Source: Pantoea sp. Ep11b (GTDB lineage: Bacteria > Pseudomonadota > Gammaproteobacteria > Enterobacterales > Enterobacteriaceae). Taken from it: 64,000 nucleotides of DNA. Shown here one piece after another: positions 21,180-29,714 of this stretch; within the stretch, counting starts at the first letter, position 1; each line of letters begins with the position of its first letter. Location of the stretch: NCBI RefSeq assembly GCF_040783975.1, contig NZ_CP160631.1, forward strand, positions 2,046,001 to 2,110,000, given 5' to 3'. A program made the position numbers and the translations under genes. Below the pieces are notes generated by a model. It was not told the origin of the DNA, ran no database searches, and saw only the letters and a list, made by a program, of their open reading frames with translations.

Positions 21180-21878
21180 TCACTCGAACATCGGAGGATA
21201 GAGGCCATTACGCCCCGGCTGTGAACCTGCAGCCGGGTTAAACAGTAACGAAAACAGTTGCGCTGTGAGGTTGCCGCTATGCTTGTGGGTCGCATGGGCA
21301 AAACCATCACTGCGGTTACTCCACCAGTAGCTCATATGCTGCTGTGGATCGAAACGTTCAGCCACTTCACGCCAGCTCAGCGTACAGGGCAGATCCTGAA
21401 AACCAATCACATCCATGATCTCGGACGGCTTCCGCGCGGGCACCATCAGCGGCGGCAGGGCCTGGATCTGCTGTTCCAGTTGCTCACCATTCAGTGGCGT
21501 CTGCACCGCCTGCAACAGCGTCGCGCCCAGGTCCTGAAACCAGTCGCCGGAGATGGTCAGCTGGGCAGGATGCCACTGCGCCAGCGAAAAACTGTGCAAC
21601 GCCAGCAGCGGCCAGGCGCGCCCGACGCGGTCACAGGAGGGCAGTAAGCAGCCCATCTGTATCTGCGGCCGGGTCGCGGTCACCGGCAGAACAAAGTTCC
21701 ACACCGGCGCGTGAAGAAAGTCCGCGCTGAAGGACCAGGCCTGCTGATGCCAGTGGATCAATCCCTGCTGAAACCAGTGATTCCACGGGCCGATCTGCTG
21801 CTCGCTCAGCCGGCGATGCAGAAAGTCACCGGTTGACGGCAGCTTGCCATACCAGCCGGGGGCCGTGTAAACCGCCAT
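21180..21878 (-). CDS. tagF: T6SS-associated protein TagF
   Basis: 232 aa from ATG 21878 (MAVYTAPGWYGKLPSTGDFL), with GGTGAGG upstream; the longer frame adds 30 Arg-rich residues and runs back into tssM. The N-terminal WYGKLPSTGDFLHRRL is the hallmark of the TagF/ImpM family. TagF represses T6SS post-translationally, often by sequestering Fha, independently of the kinase. It starts seven bases after the tssM stop, so tssM has no room to extend. Confidence 0.9.
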   Translation of the reverse strand: MAVYTAPGWYGKLPSTGDFLHRRLSEQQIGPWNHWFQQGLIHWHQQAWSFSADFLHAPVWNFVLPVTATRPQIQMGCLLPSCDRVGRAWPLLALHSFSLAQWHPAQLTISGDWFQDLGATLLQAVQTPLNGEQLEQQIQALPPLMVPARKPSEIMDVIGFQDLPCTLSWREVAERFDPQQHMSYWWSNRSDGFAHATHKHSGNLTAQLFSLLFNPAAGSQPGRNGLYPPMFE

Positions 21879-21885
21879 ATTCACC

Positions 21886-24006
21886 TCACCATGACCCGTT
21901 GTGCGGGTTTGACTGCGGCGCCGGATGCGCGGGCGACACTGCCAGCACCGCTCCGTTCTGACCCGCAATGTTCAGATTTTCAGCCAGCTTGCGCATCATC
22001 AGGGCATTATCCCGCGCATAAGGCGACGACTGTATCTGCTGATCCAGCAGCTGGCTCAGATGCCAGTCGAGCTGTTGCAGGTCGCGGGCGCTGACCGTAT
22101 CGGGCAGGCTTCGCTGTAAATTCTGCAGCAGCCAGGCCCGCAAAAACTCGCCATCATAATTGCGTGGCTGATAGAGCATCTGATAGGCGCGCAGCGCATT
22201 ACGGCTGTAGGCATTATCGTCACCCGGATCGTTGCGCAGGATGTTTGTAATCTGCTGAGCGACACGGGGCAGCAGCAGAGACTTAAGCGCATTTTGATAA
22301 AGCACCCATGCGGCATCGCTGACCTGGCTGCCGCGATATAAGCCGGCCCGCATAGTAAGCGGCGGATTATCGAGAGAAAAACGTTCCGACAGCGGCAGCT
22401 TCACCAGGTTATTCAGAAAGGGTAGCAGATCAAAAATATTATCAGCAGGCTGATGAATCACCTGCTGACTCTGTGTGCGGATCGCCGGTATTCGCGCGGC
22501 GACCTGCTGCAGATAGTGCTGGTTCTGATAGTAGCTGAGGCTCCAGAGACCCGTGGCAATCAACAGAGCACCCGCCAGCACGCCATAGCCTATCCAGTGG
22601 AAGAGCTGATTACGGTACTCCCAGCGGCGGTTGCTGCCCGCCAGACCGCTCTCTTTGAAAATCAGATTGCTGAGCAGGTCACGAATAAAGAAGCTCTGGC
22701 CTTTGTTGCCAGGGATCGGGCTGTTGCGGTTCACGCTGTCCCAGGCGGCGATCGAGTGTTCCCCTGCCTGACGGAGTTGCAGTTTGCGGCTCAGTTCCCC
22801 CATGACCCGATCAAATGGCAGACCTTCCTGGGTGCCACTGGTGAAGAAGAGGCCACGCGGGCTCCAGGCAACCGCATCCTGATGATCAGAGAAGACGATA
22901 TCCAGGTATTCGTTCAGCAGCGGACGCAGCGAGGCGAACTCCTGCGGAAAGAGAAAGCACTCAGCACGCTCGTTAAGGTCGCGTTCCTGCGTCATTTGCT
23001 CCGCCAGCTGCTCCTGAAGCTGCTGTTCCAGCCGCTGGAACTGCTGACCAAAATGGCGATGCCAGTCATCTTTATGTGGCTTAGCCGGTTCCCGGTTAAA
23101 GGTGAATCCCCAGATTGCGTCACGTCGTGCCTTATCAATCGCGCCGAAATAGCTCATGAAGCCTTTAAGCAAATCGGTTTTGGTTACCATCACATACACC
23201 GGGAAGTGAATGCCGGTCTGCTGATGCAGTTCCGCCATGCGCTCACGCAGCGCGCTGGCCTGGGCGAAGCGGGCTTCGGCAGAGTCACTCAGCAGGTCGG
23301 CCACGCTGATGGTCATGATGACGCCGTTAATCGGCTGGCGGGTACGGTAACGTTTGAGCAGGTTGATGAAGGTGTGCCACTCCGCCGCATCGCGCACGCG
23401 CTGGCTCTCCTGCAGCGCATAGCGACCGGCGGTGTCGATCAGGACCGCACTGTCCGTAAACCACCAGTCACAGTTACGGGTGCCGCCGACGCCGCGGATG
23501 GCCGTTTTGCCCAGCGTGTCGGTCAGCGGGAAGTCGAGCCCGGCGTTAAACAGCGCGGTCGTCTTGCCGGCACCCGGCGCACCCATGACCAGATACCAGG
23601 GCAGCTGATAGAGATAACTGGCGTTGATGCGCGACAGCAGGCTGCCGCTGTGACGACGGCCAAACTGGGTGCGCTTAAGCTGTAACACCGCTTCGCTGAA
23701 GCGCTGATTGAGTCGTTCTTCTGTGATCTGACGTTCTGCCGGATCGTCGTTGCCGCTTACTTCGAGCTGCGTCAGCAGGCGGCTGTTGAACCAGGCACGG
23801 TAAAGTGACGGAATCAGCTGGAACAGGATCCAGAGAAAGTAGAGAACGCTTACGGTAAGCTGGCGCGGCAGCACCGATTCCAGCGGGCGTGATTCGCCCC
23901 ATGACCAGAAGGGTCCGAGCATCCAGACCAGGCAGCTCAGCGCCGTGACGCCAATAAAGCTCCACAGCAGACGATGCGTGAGCAGCAAACGAAGAGAAGC
24001 GCGCAT
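21886..24006 (-). CDS. tssM: T6SS inner-membrane protein TssM/IcmF, short form
   Basis: 706 aa, against roughly 1,100-1,200 for typical TssM. Two N-terminal membrane segments (about 13-34 and 52-68) are followed by a cytoplasmic NTPase domain with Walker A GAPGAGKT at 142-149 and DTAG at 191-194, then a third membrane segment near residue 485-510. The periplasmic part stops around residue 700 with a Pro/Asn-rich tail (HPAPQSNPHNGSW). The C-terminal domain that contacts TssJ and the outer membrane is missing. There is no frameshift and the next gene starts immediately, so this is a clean short form rather than recent decay. Confidence 0.88.
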   Translation of the reverse strand: MRASLRLLLTHRLLWSFIGVTALSCLVWMLGPFWSWGESRPLESVLPRQLTVSVLYFLWILFQLIPSLYRAWFNSRLLTQLEVSGNDDPAERQITEERLNQRFSEAVLQLKRTQFGRRHSGSLLSRINASYLYQLPWYLVMGAPGAGKTTALFNAGLDFPLTDTLGKTAIRGVGGTRNCDWWFTDSAVLIDTAGRYALQESQRVRDAAEWHTFINLLKRYRTRQPINGVIMTISVADLLSDSAEARFAQASALRERMAELHQQTGIHFPVYVMVTKTDLLKGFMSYFGAIDKARRDAIWGFTFNREPAKPHKDDWHRHFGQQFQRLEQQLQEQLAEQMTQERDLNERAECFLFPQEFASLRPLLNEYLDIVFSDHQDAVAWSPRGLFFTSGTQEGLPFDRVMGELSRKLQLRQAGEHSIAAWDSVNRNSPIPGNKGQSFFIRDLLSNLIFKESGLAGSNRRWEYRNQLFHWIGYGVLAGALLIATGLWSLSYYQNQHYLQQVAARIPAIRTQSQQVIHQPADNIFDLLPFLNNLVKLPLSERFSLDNPPLTMRAGLYRGSQVSDAAWVLYQNALKSLLLPRVAQQITNILRNDPGDDNAYSRNALRAYQMLYQPRNYDGEFLRAWLLQNLQRSLPDTVSARDLQQLDWHLSQLLDQQIQSSPYARDNALMMRKLAENLNIAGQNGAVLAVSPAHPAPQSNPHNGSW

Positions 24007-25224
24007 TTATTGTGCTCCTTGATGATTACTGAGCGTTTCAGGCGCGGCAAACAGGGTGATTTCAACGCGGCGGTTACGTGTACGGTTTTCACTGCTGTCG
24101 TTAGGCAGGAGCGGATCGCTGTCGCCACGGCCCTCAGATCGCACCGTATGGCCGTCAGCCAGCTGAAGCTGCAGTAACTGGGTGATAGCGCGGGCCCGGG
24201 CAAAAGAAAATTCATAGCTGGAGGCAAAGCGGCTGTTATCCACCGGATGATCGTCGGTAAAGACCGAGACCAGAATGGTGCCTTTCACATCTTTCATGGC
24301 CGCGGAGACGCGGGCAATCAGCGCGCGGCCAACCGGGTTGATCACGGTGCCCTGTTCGGCAAAGAGTTTGTCGGCCGGGATGATCACTTTGCTGCCAAAG
24401 GCGCCGTCGCTGACTTCGAGCTGTCCGGCGGCAATGACATCGTTCAGGCGCTGGCGCAGATCGAGCAGTGCCTGCGGAGAAGAGGGACGGCGACCTGCAG
24501 TGATCTGCGGAAGCGGCATCTGATAGAGCGTGCGCAGCAGCGGTTCGGCAGCGTTGCCGAGTCGCCAGTTGAGGCCGCTGTAGATCAGGCAGCCGATTAG
24601 CGCGACCAGCATAGCGCAGGCCCAGAGCGGCACCATCGGGCGGGCGAGGGTGCTGACCAGCGGATGCACCTCCACCAGCGGTGGTTGCGGCGTCTGGCGC
24701 TGTGCACGCGTCTCATCAATCAGGATTTTCAGGCGTTTGCGGATGCCTTCGCACTGGATGCGGCCATTTTCACTGCCGCGATAACGGCCTTCATAGCCCA
24801 GCAGCAGGCAGTACTGCACTACCTCCAGCAGCCAGAGGTGCTGTTGCGGGCTTTGTGAAATGCGTGAGAGCAGCTGGAAGAATTTTTCGCCGCCCCAGCT
24901 TTCGTTGTGAAAGGTGACCAGCATGCCGTTGCCTGACCAGACGCCACGCGTGCCCCAGGGGGTTTGTGCCGCCGCTTCATCCAGCGCGCTACAGATGCAG
25001 TAACGTGCGCCGATAATCATTTCAAACGGCAGCCCGGCCTGTTTGCAGCGTTGTTCAAACTGGCGGATTTCATCGATCAGCGACTGGCGCAGCCCTGCAG
25101 GGTCGTCATGCGTGGCTGCCTGACGAATCTGCACCACCGCGTTCAGCAGTGGCGCGGCAGCCTGCAGTAAGAGATTCTCATTGCCTGAGGGAGGCGCTTC
25201 ACGCGCCGGAGATTCCACAGTCAT
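24007..25224 (-). CDS. tssL: T6SS inner-membrane protein TssL with OmpA-like domain
   Basis: 405 aa from ATG 25224 (MTVESPAREAPPSG). The cytoplasmic DotU domain (about residues 25-190) contains the family segments RYCICSALDEAAAQTPWG and WGGEKFFQLLSRI. A single membrane segment (about 215-235) is followed by a periplasmic OmpA/MotB-type peptidoglycan-binding domain that ends NRTRNRRVEITL. It anchors the secretion apparatus in the inner membrane and cell wall together with TssM. Its stop directly abuts the tssM start. Confidence 0.9.
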   Translation of the reverse strand: MTVESPAREAPPSGNENLLLQAAAPLLNAVVQIRQAATHDDPAGLRQSLIDEIRQFEQRCKQAGLPFEMIIGARYCICSALDEAAAQTPWGTRGVWSGNGMLVTFHNESWGGEKFFQLLSRISQSPQQHLWLLEVVQYCLLLGYEGRYRGSENGRIQCEGIRKRLKILIDETRAQRQTPQPPLVEVHPLVSTLARPMVPLWACAMLVALIGCLIYSGLNWRLGNAAEPLLRTLYQMPLPQITAGRRPSSPQALLDLRQRLNDVIAAGQLEVSDGAFGSKVIIPADKLFAEQGTVINPVGRALIARVSAAMKDVKGTILVSVFTDDHPVDNSRFASSYEFSFARARAITQLLQLQLADGHTVRSEGRGDSDPLLPNDSSENRTRNRRVEITLFAAPETLSNHQGAQ

Positions 25225-25309
25225 TAATTCGTGATCTTCCAGCCAATGGCAAATCCCTGTACCCGCAGACCGGGACAGTGCTGCGGGCAATATGCGCCGG
25301 ATTTCATAA

Positions 25310-25801
25310 TCAGTCTAAGATCCAGGTCGCGGTATCGTTCGTCCGACAGGCTTTGCTGGCGCCGCCCACGGCGACACAGACTTGTTTCGCTTTGCGCGGA
25401 CGGGGGCGATCGCTCTGCAGGGTGGCATCGTAGCGGCTACTTTCCACGCCCGCTTTTAACGGAACATAACCAATTAACGGGCCATCGGCCTGGTCAGCAA
25501 TCGCCAGCCAGTTGTGTTCGACGTTACCTAATACTTCAAAAGGTTTACCCGTTTCGAGATAGCGGACGACTTTGCCGCCGTAGTCAGGCGAGGTCATGAC
25601 GGAGGCGCCATAGAGTGCGCGCCAGGTCTGGTTGACCGGTTCGAATTCCGTCGGTGCCGCGACAACGTGTCGATGGACCAGTTTGACGCCGTTAATTTCG
25701 CTGGTGACCAGCGTATCATCTGTAACGGGCGGCGGCGGGGCCTTACAGCCTGCCAGGGTAAGCACCGCCAGCAGCGTTAACGCAAGACTCTTTTTCACCA
25801 T
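25310..25801 (-). CDS. SH3-like domain lipoprotein heading the T6SS module
   Basis: 163 aa. Signal peptide with lipobox TLAGC (Cys19), then a Pro-rich stretch. A bacterial SH3-like fold is suggested by YGASVMTSPDYGGKVVRYLE, TGKPFEVLGNVEHNWLAIAD and GPLIGYVPL. It is probably outer-membrane anchored. Its position before tssL invites comparison with TssJ, the T6SS outer-membrane lipoprotein, but the sequence does not look like TssJ; SH3 domains usually bind peptidoglycan or peptides. First gene of the minus-strand module, 85 bases before tssL. Confidence 0.75.
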   Translation of the reverse strand: MVKKSLALTLLAVLTLAGCKAPPPPVTDDTLVTSEINGVKLVHRHVVAAPTEFEPVNQTWRALYGASVMTSPDYGGKVVRYLETGKPFEVLGNVEHNWLAIADQADGPLIGYVPLKAGVESSRYDATLQSDRPRPRKAKQVCVAVGGASKACRTNDTATWILD

Positions 25802-26309
25802 GTTCCTCGTGATCTCATCAAAGTATCTGCATATTGCCAGGCCCGATGCAGGAGACGCTGTTTATCGCGCCGCATCGTGCCGAAATTCTGTAAAAGAAAA
25901 AGGTCAGATTACATCAGGATAGTAACGCGATTAGTCTACCTAAGACTTTTGAGAATTCAAACCATTGCACCTGTTGTGAATGCGTGATAGCGGGCACTTT
26001 GGCGGCGGGTTTCGGGGTAAGAAAAGCGCCAGCGAATGCGATAGTTAAAGCGAACTGAATGATCGCAGGGACAAACTTGTTCTTAACAGTGTTATGCATT
26101 CTGACATGCAATGGATTCAATTGGAAACTATTAAGATTTTCTAATAACTTTCTGGTGAAAAATTTTATCGATTTGAGTTATGAATCTCATAAAAATCAGA
26201 ATTTACGCGCCTGTTCTGGCCCCCTGTTTTCCAGATAACGGCACGTCTTTTGCTTTAACGGCGTTTTAATGGCGGGGTGAGGTGGATGGGTGAGGCGCGG
26301 GCGGGAAGC
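25802..26309. other. intergenic region upstream of the T6SS-like module
   Basis: About 500 bases, AT-rich in the first 400. It must hold the promoter of the minus-strand module. One minus-strand open frame (26120-25914) could encode a 60-residue hydrophobic peptide, but it lacks a ribosome binding site and I do not call it a gene. Confidence 0.35.
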
Positions 26310-26683
26310 GCGGTTAAGTGCGCGGAAAGCGCGGCGCATCGTGCAGAAAAGACCCGCCTGATCGCAAAGGAGTCCCGCCTCCCTGCGGATCGGGCTCGCC
26401 ATCCCTGGCTCGCACGCTGTGCTCTTCAGGCGGGCCTTTCCTGCCCGCTCGGCGACGGTGCGGAGTTTTGCCGGTTGCGAGTTTGGGGGCGTGCGGTTAA
26501 GTGAGCGGTGAGCGCGGGAAGCGCGGTGCGTCGTGCCGGAAAGACCCGCCTGATCGCAAAGGAGTCCCGCTTCCCTGCGGATCGGGCTCGCCATCCCTGG
26601 CTCGCACGCTGTGCTTTCAGGCGGGCCTTTCCTGCCCGCGTGGCGGCGGTGAGGAGTTTTGCCGGTTGCGGCTTTGGGGGTGT
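26310..26683. repeat. two tandem copies of a ~191-bp GC-rich repeat
   Basis: Copy 1 begins at 26310 and copy 2 at 26493, both at GCGGTTAAGTG. Landmarks inside recur with a spacing of 191-192 bases (AAAGACCC at 26348 and 26540, TTCAGGCGGG at 26425 and 26616, GTTTTGCCGG at 26465 and 26656). Within each copy, AAAGACCCGCCTGA and TCAGGCGGGCCTTT form a 14-bp inverted repeat with one mismatch, enclosing about 64 bases, so each unit can fold into a long hairpin. Open frames across it repeat the same peptide and look like by-products. Probably a dispersed intergenic repeat family, not CRISPR. Confidence 0.8.
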
Positions 26684-26715
26684 ACAGTTTTCGCTTCCGC
26701 CCCGATCGCCGGTTA

Positions 26716-27528
26716 CTACATTGCCCGCTTCAGCGGCAGAGGTGCCACCAGCACCTTCACGCCCAGTGCTTCAAACGCTTTTACCTGTGCGGCACTGATG
26801 CCGCTGTCGGTGATCAGGTAGTGGATGTTGCTCCAGTCACACGGCATCGCAAACATGGAAACCTTGTCGATTTTGCTGGAGTCCGCGACCACATAAACCG
26901 TACTGGCGGAGTTGATCATCGCCATTTTAACCTTGATGTCGGTTTCACTCGGAAAGCTCAGCCCCAGGCGCGGTGAGATGCAGGCCGTGGCCAGAAAGAG
27001 TTTTTCGGCCAGCACATTTTCGAAGAAGCTGGCGGCTTTTTCACCGGAGGTGGAAAGCGTCGGGAATTTAAAGGTGCCGCCGGTCAGCAGGATATTGATC
27101 CCCGGCTCGCCGCCCAGTTTCAGGGCGATATTGACCGCCGTCGTGACCACAGAGAGGCGGCGGATATGGCTGATGGCATCCGTGATCGCCGTGGTGGTGG
27201 TGCCGGAATCAAAAATCACCGTATCACCATTTTCGATATGCTGCGCCGCCAGCCGGCCAATCGCCTCTTTCTCTTCCAGATGCGTCTGCCGCTCCAGCAG
27301 CATCGCGCCGGTGTTCTGCTTACCCGTCATCAGCGTTGCACCACCGTGGTAGCGCTGCACAAAGCCCTGTTTTTGCAGCATACGCAGGTCGCTGCGTAAC
27401 GTCGCTTCGGTCAGCCCGAAGGTTTCCGTCAGCGCCTTGACCGTCACCGTGCCATCTTCACGGATCATCTCCAGGATTTTCTCGCGGCGTTGCTGCATAT
27501 CAGCGAACTGCTCACTTTTGCTTTTCAA
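26716..27528 (-). CDS. DeoR-family transcriptional repressor
   Basis: 270 aa. N-terminal DeoR helix-turn-helix (QQRREKILEMIREDGTVTVK, then LTETFGLTEATLRSDLRMLQ) followed by the sugar-phosphate-sensing DeoRC domain with the typical IFDSGTTTTAI and VVTTAVNIALKL motifs. The start is uncertain: TTG 27528 has GGAG eight bases upstream and is preferred; a TTG seven codons earlier and an ATG ten codons later are alternatives. It is divergent from the dehydrogenase and ABC transporter operon, with paired candidate operators between them, so it is the likely local repressor. Confidence 0.88.
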   Translation of the reverse strand: MKSKSEQFADMQQRREKILEMIREDGTVTVKALTETFGLTEATLRSDLRMLQKQGFVQRYHGGATLMTGKQNTGAMLLERQTHLEEKEAIGRLAAQHIENGDTVIFDSGTTTTAITDAISHIRRLSVVTTAVNIALKLGGEPGINILLTGGTFKFPTLSTSGEKAASFFENVLAEKLFLATACISPRLGLSFPSETDIKVKMAMINSASTVYVVADSSKIDKVSMFAMPCDWSNIHYLITDSGISAAQVKAFEALGVKVLVAPLPLKRAM

Positions 27529-27634
27529 TCGAAATGCTCCCTTTTCCAATCATCTGTCGGGTCGGGCAAATAACCTCTACGGAGCTGAGTTTAACGCGCC
27601 GTTTTTGCGAATGCGAGATGGCCGGAGAGGGCTT

Positions 27635-27653
27635 TCATTTTCGAACGAAAATA
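27635..27653 (-). promoter_or_regulatory. candidate DeoR-family operator, site A
   Basis: Minus strand reads TATTTTCGTTCGAAAATGA. The TTTCGTTCGAAA core resembles operators of DeoR/GlpR-type repressors. It lies about 107 bases before the regulator start and matches site B at 18 of 19 positions in inverted orientation. Confidence 0.6.
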
Positions 27654-27819
27654 AAAAACAGTCAGGCTATTGAATCTCTCACGCTTTTCTGATTGCAGGC
27701 GGCAGACTTTATTTGCTTACTGGAAGCCAGATCACGTCTTTTCAACCAGATAAGCCGGGCAGGAAAGCAGATGGTTGAAATTTGATCTGCCCCACACAAC
27801 GTTTCTTTTCGATAGCATA

Positions 27820-27838
27820 TATTTTTGTTCGAAAATGA
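27820..27838 (+). promoter_or_regulatory. candidate DeoR-family operator, site B
   Basis: Plus strand reads TATTTTTGTTCGAAAATGA, one mismatch from site A. It lies 42 bases before the first operon gene, a position suited to block RNA polymerase or transcript start. Confidence 0.6.
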
Positions 27839-27880
27839 TTGAATCACTGGCGGCAGCAAAAATCTGAGGGAGAGAGTGGG

Positions 27881-28678
27881 ATGAGTGGTGAATATGACGT
27901 AAACCTGCGCTACGGCGTGGATACCGCAATGAATCTGGCCGACAAAGTGGCGGTCGTGACCGGCGGGCTGGGCGGCATCGCCATGGCGACGAATGGGATG
28001 TTGCTGGAGAAGGGCGCGCGTCTCGCACTGCTCTATCCGCCGTTTGAGGCGGAGAAGGTCGCCAGCCTGCAGGCGGAATTCGACGCCGGGCAGGTGCAGT
28101 TTATTTGCTGCGACGTCACCGATCCCGCGTCAGTGGAGGCGGCATTCGAGGCGGTGATTTCCCACTACGGCCGGATCGACATACTGGTGAACTGTGCGGG
28201 CTACGTGATGCTGCAGCCGGTCGTAGAGACCGACTTCGCCGAATGGCAGAAGCAGATTGCGGTGAATCTTACCGGCCCGTTTCTCTGTTCGCAGGCGGCG
28301 GCGCGGCTGATGATCCGGGCGGGCGCGGGCGGCAAAATCATTAATATCGCCTCGCAGGCGGCCTCTATCGCGATTGATAACCACGTCGCTTACACCTCTG
28401 CCAAGGCGGGCCTGCTGGGCATGACCAAAGTGATGGCCAAAGAGTTTGCGCCGCACCGGATCAACGTGAATACCCTGTCGCCTACCGTCGTGCTGACACC
28501 GATGGGCGAGAAAGCCTGGCGCGGCGAGAAGGGGGAGCAGATGAAAAAACTGATCCCGCTGGGTCGCTTTGCCTACACCGATGAGATCGCCGCCGCCGTA
28601 CTGTTTTTCGCCAGCAACGGCAGCGACATGATCACCGGCGCGGATTTAATGATCGATGGTGGCTTTACCATCTGGTAA
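27881..28678 (+). CDS. short-chain dehydrogenase/reductase (sugar or polyol type)
   Basis: 265 aa from ATG 27881 (MSGEYDVNLRYGVDTAMNLA), with GGGAGAGAG upstream. Classical SDR fold: cofactor loop TGGLGGIA (a variant of TGxxxGIG), NCAG (NNAG variant), catalytic Ser in NIASQAAS, YTSAK for the catalytic Tyr and Lys, and a C-terminal GADLMIDGGFTIW. SDRs of this kind oxidise sugar alcohols or keto-gluconates with NAD(P). First gene of the transporter operon; the substrate cannot be read from the sequence. Confidence 0.88.
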   Translation: MSGEYDVNLRYGVDTAMNLADKVAVVTGGLGGIAMATNGMLLEKGARLALLYPPFEAEKVASLQAEFDAGQVQFICCDVTDPASVEAAFEAVISHYGRIDILVNCAGYVMLQPVVETDFAEWQKQIAVNLTGPFLCSQAAARLMIRAGAGGKIINIASQAASIAIDNHVAYTSAKAGLLGMTKVMAKEFAPHRINVNTLSPTVVLTPMGEKAWRGEKGEQMKKLIPLGRFAYTDEIAAAVLFFASNGSDMITGADLMIDGGFTIW

Positions 28679-28733
28679 GGCCGACTCAACACCCGGGAAC
28701 CCATACCCTGCCATAACGATAAGAGAGAACATC

Positions 28734-29669
28734 ATGAAAAACCGTACCCTGCTGTGTAGTGCCGTGACTGCCTGTCTGCTGTCTCAGGCGGCGTTTGCCG
28801 CTGAAAAGGGCACCATTATGATTCTGGTTAACTCCCTCGATAACCCTTATTACGCCTCTGAAGCCAAAGGCGCCAACCTCAAAGCGCAGGAGCTGGGCTA
28901 CAAAACTACGGTGCTGTCGCACGGCGAAGATGTAAAAAAACAGAGTGAACTGATCGACGCGGCCATCGGTAAGAAAGTGCAGGGTATCGTGCTGGACAAC
29001 GCCGACTCCACCGCCAGCGTCGCGGCGATTAAAAAGGCGAAAGATGCCGGTATTCCGGTGGTGCTGATCAACCGTGAAATCCCGGTAGATGATGTGGCGC
29101 TGGCGCAGATCACCCACAACAACTTCCAGGCAGGCTCTGATGTGGCTAACGTCTTTGTGGAGAAGATGGGTGAAAAGGGTAAGTACGCCGAACTCGCCTG
29201 TAACCTGGCAGACAATAACTGTGTAACCCGCTCGAAGTCATTCCACCAGGTGCTGGATCAGTACCCGGACATGCAGAGCGTGGCGCGTCAGGATGCCAAA
29301 GGCACCCTGATCGACGGCAAGCGCATCATGGACAGCATCCTGCAGGCGCACCCGGACGTCAAAGGGGTGATCTGCGGCAATGGCCCGGTTGCGCTGGGCG
29401 CGATTGCGGCGCTGAAAGCCGCTGGCCGGAATGACGTTATCGTAGTGGGCATCGATGGCAGCAATGATGAGCGCGATGCGGTTAAAGCGGGCACGCTGAA
29501 AGCTACGGTTATGCTGCAGGCGCAGGCCATCGCCGCCGAAGGGGTGACCGATCTCGATAATTTCATCCAGAAGGGCGTGAAGCCGGAAAAACAGCGGGTG
29601 ATGTTCCGCGGCATTCTGATTACCCCGGAAAACGCCAAAGGCGTACAGGACTTCAACTATAAGTCGTAA
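28734..29669 (+). CDS. periplasmic sugar-binding protein of a CUT2 ABC transporter
   Basis: 311 aa from ATG 28734. Signal peptide KNRTLLCSAVTACLLSQAAF ends at AFAA. The mature protein has the ribose-binding protein fold (Periplasmic_binding_4): IMILVNSLDNPYYASEAKGA, GIVLDNADSTASVAAIKKAK, VVLINREIPVDD and a hinge VVGIDGSNDERDAVKAG. It resembles RbsB. Two cysteines in ACNLADNNC could form a disulphide. It delivers its ligand to the permease and ATPase encoded downstream. Confidence 0.92.
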   Translation: MKNRTLLCSAVTACLLSQAAFAAEKGTIMILVNSLDNPYYASEAKGANLKAQELGYKTTVLSHGEDVKKQSELIDAAIGKKVQGIVLDNADSTASVAAIKKAKDAGIPVVLINREIPVDDVALAQITHNNFQAGSDVANVFVEKMGEKGKYAELACNLADNNCVTRSKSFHQVLDQYPDMQSVARQDAKGTLIDGKRIMDSILQAHPDVKGVICGNGPVALGAIAALKAAGRNDVIVVGIDGSNDERDAVKAGTLKATVMLQAQAIAAEGVTDLDNFIQKGVKPEKQRVMFRGILITPENAKGVQDFNYKS

Positions 29670-29714
29670 TTAACCGCTGTCGCGCCTGCGCAAGCGGGCG
29701 CCAGGGAGAAGAAG

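Larger units (their letters stand above)
27529..27880. other. divergent promoter region of the DeoR regulator and the sugar operon
   Basis: About 350 bases, AT-rich, with no gene. It holds the two inverted operator candidates listed separately and must contain promoters for both directions. Confidence 0.6.

Noticed and set aside
22453..23685. 410-aa plus-strand frame opposite tssM
   Set aside because: Antisense to the tssM coding sequence with no family features.
25310..25801. TssJ identity for the SH3 lipoprotein
   Set aside because: Lipoprotein and position fit, but the SH3-like strand pattern does not resemble the transthyretin-like fold of TssJ.
25914..26099. Small hydrophobic peptide on the minus strand
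   Set aside because: No ribosome binding site and no recognised family; mentioned only in the intergenic entry.
26196..26594. Open frames across the tandem repeats, both strands
   Set aside because: The same peptide recurs because the DNA repeats; no ribosome binding site and Arg/Pro/Ala-rich composition.
26310..26683. CRISPR array
   Set aside because: Only two units of about 191 bp, no short repeats with unique spacers and no cas genes.
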